A DNA stretch of 22,359 nucleotides, taken from positions 1 through 22,359 of the IMG/VR virus record IMGVR_UViG_3300027721_000083; one strand, given 5' to 3'. The position numbers and the translations under genes were made by a program. Below are positions 21,705 through 22,359 of this stretch, piece by piece (the stretch's first letter is position 1; every line of letters starts with the position of its first letter). The notes beneath the pieces are model-generated. The model did not search any database, was not told the DNA's origin, and saw only the letters and a list, made by a program, of their open reading frames with translations. This DNA is from a virus.

Positions 21705-22359
21705 ATGGTCGATATCCTAAATTTCAAGCCGTACTTGGGCAACAAGAAGCTCAAGCGTATTGGCGTAAAGCAGAGCATGACGCAGGCGCAAATGGACGAG
21801 TTTGCCCGTTGCGTCGATGACCCTGAGTATTTCATCAATCGCTACGTCAAGATCATCACTCTAGACAAGGGTTTGGTGCACATTGACCTGTACCCATACC
21901 AGAAGGACGCTATCCCTATCATCAAGGATAACCGTCAGGTCATCATCAAGGCGGGTCGCCAGATCGGTAAGACTACCCTGACTGTGGGTATCATTCTCTG
22001 GTACATTCTGTTCAACGAAGCGAAGACCGTGGCTATTCTGGCTAACAAGGCTAAGACCGCACGCGAAATTCTGAACCGTATCAAGGTAGCCTACGAGGAA
22101 CTGCCACACTGGATTCAGCAGGGTGTCCGCGTCTGGAACAAGGGTGACATTGAGCTAGAGAACATGTCCCGCGTACTGGCTGACTCTACCGCATCCTCGG
22201 CAATCCGTGGTTGGTCTATCAACTTCCTCTATCTGGACGAATTCGCGTTCGTTCCAAACAACATTGCCGAAGAGTTCTTCACCTCGGTCTACCCGACCAT
22301 CACCTCGGGTGAAACCGCGAAGATCCTCATTTCCTCCACCCCGAATGGCATGAACCACT
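21705..22359 (+). CDS. 17: T4 gp17-like large terminase subunit (3' partial)
   Basis: Open from ATG 21705 to the right edge; 218 complete codons are visible of roughly 550-600 expected. The adenine-binding Q motif region is IDLYPYQKDAI (60-70). Walker A is AGRQIGKTT (83-91; T4 has SRQLGKTT). Walker B is FLYLDE (174-179), with Glu179 as catalytic carboxylate. The coupling motif is SSTPNGMNH (210-218), immediately before the edge. These define the ATPase domain of the DNA-packaging motor, which docks on the portal and pumps DNA into the prohead. The nuclease domain lies outside the window. The start is chosen because the N-terminus (MVDILNFKPYLGNKKLK) is complete and gp16 ends 3 nt before it. 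Confidence 0.96.
   Translation, partial: MVDILNFKPYLGNKKLKRIGVKQSMTQAQMDEFARCVDDPEYFINRYVKIITLDKGLVHIDLYPYQKDAIPIIKDNRQVIIKAGRQIGKTTLTVGIILWYILFNEAKTVAILANKAKTAREILNRIKVAYEELPHWIQQGVRVWNKGDIELENMSRVLADSTASSAIRGWSINFLYLDEFAFVPNNIAEEFFTSVYPTITSGETAKILISSTPNGMNH

Overview
The window is a contiguous, densely packed, single-strand piece of a tailed phage genome of the T4 superfamily (contractile-tailed myovirus). The diagnosis rests on the right-hand 4 kb, where the T4 late-gene order 13-14-15-16-17 is intact: neck proteins gp13 and gp14, tail completion protein gp15, small terminase gp16 and the start of large terminase gp17, which has Walker A, Walker B and coupling motifs and runs off the right edge. 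All genes are on the + strand. The longest non-coding gap is about 44 bp, and several junctions overlap (ATGA or TAATG). There are no tRNAs, integrase, IS elements, CRISPR arrays or clear terminators. The base composition is fairly balanced, unlike AT-rich T4 or most cyanophages. The host cannot be named from this sequence.

Positions 1-18158 are a large tail-fibre/adhesin module. It holds five collagen-like (Gly-X-Y) proteins, one of them cut by the left edge. Three of these (ending at 661, 13283 and 15962) end in a peptidase_S74 intramolecular chaperone with the Ser-Asp self-cleavage motif. Between them lie small beta-rich structural proteins, including three members of a family with an 'IQTEFGGSNP...EYY' N-terminus. 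One member (665-1657) carries a C-terminal Hint (hedgehog/intein) domain. The other two (13572-14099 and 15964-17457) are each followed immediately by a sulfotransferase-like gene (14102-14680 and 17454-18158).

A 98-residue protein with an HELEH metallopeptidase-like motif (18170-18466) bridges the fibre module and the neck/terminase genes.

A motif CTAAATA, close to the T4 late promoter TATAAATA, occurs five times on the + strand, always at a gene junction. This suggests sigma-gp55-type late transcription of the module in several units. The most interesting features are the pairing of IQTEFGGSNP proteins with sulfotransferases, the Hint-domain paralogue lacking the intein C-terminal His-Asn, and a beta domain apparently shared by the enlarged gp14 and gp15.
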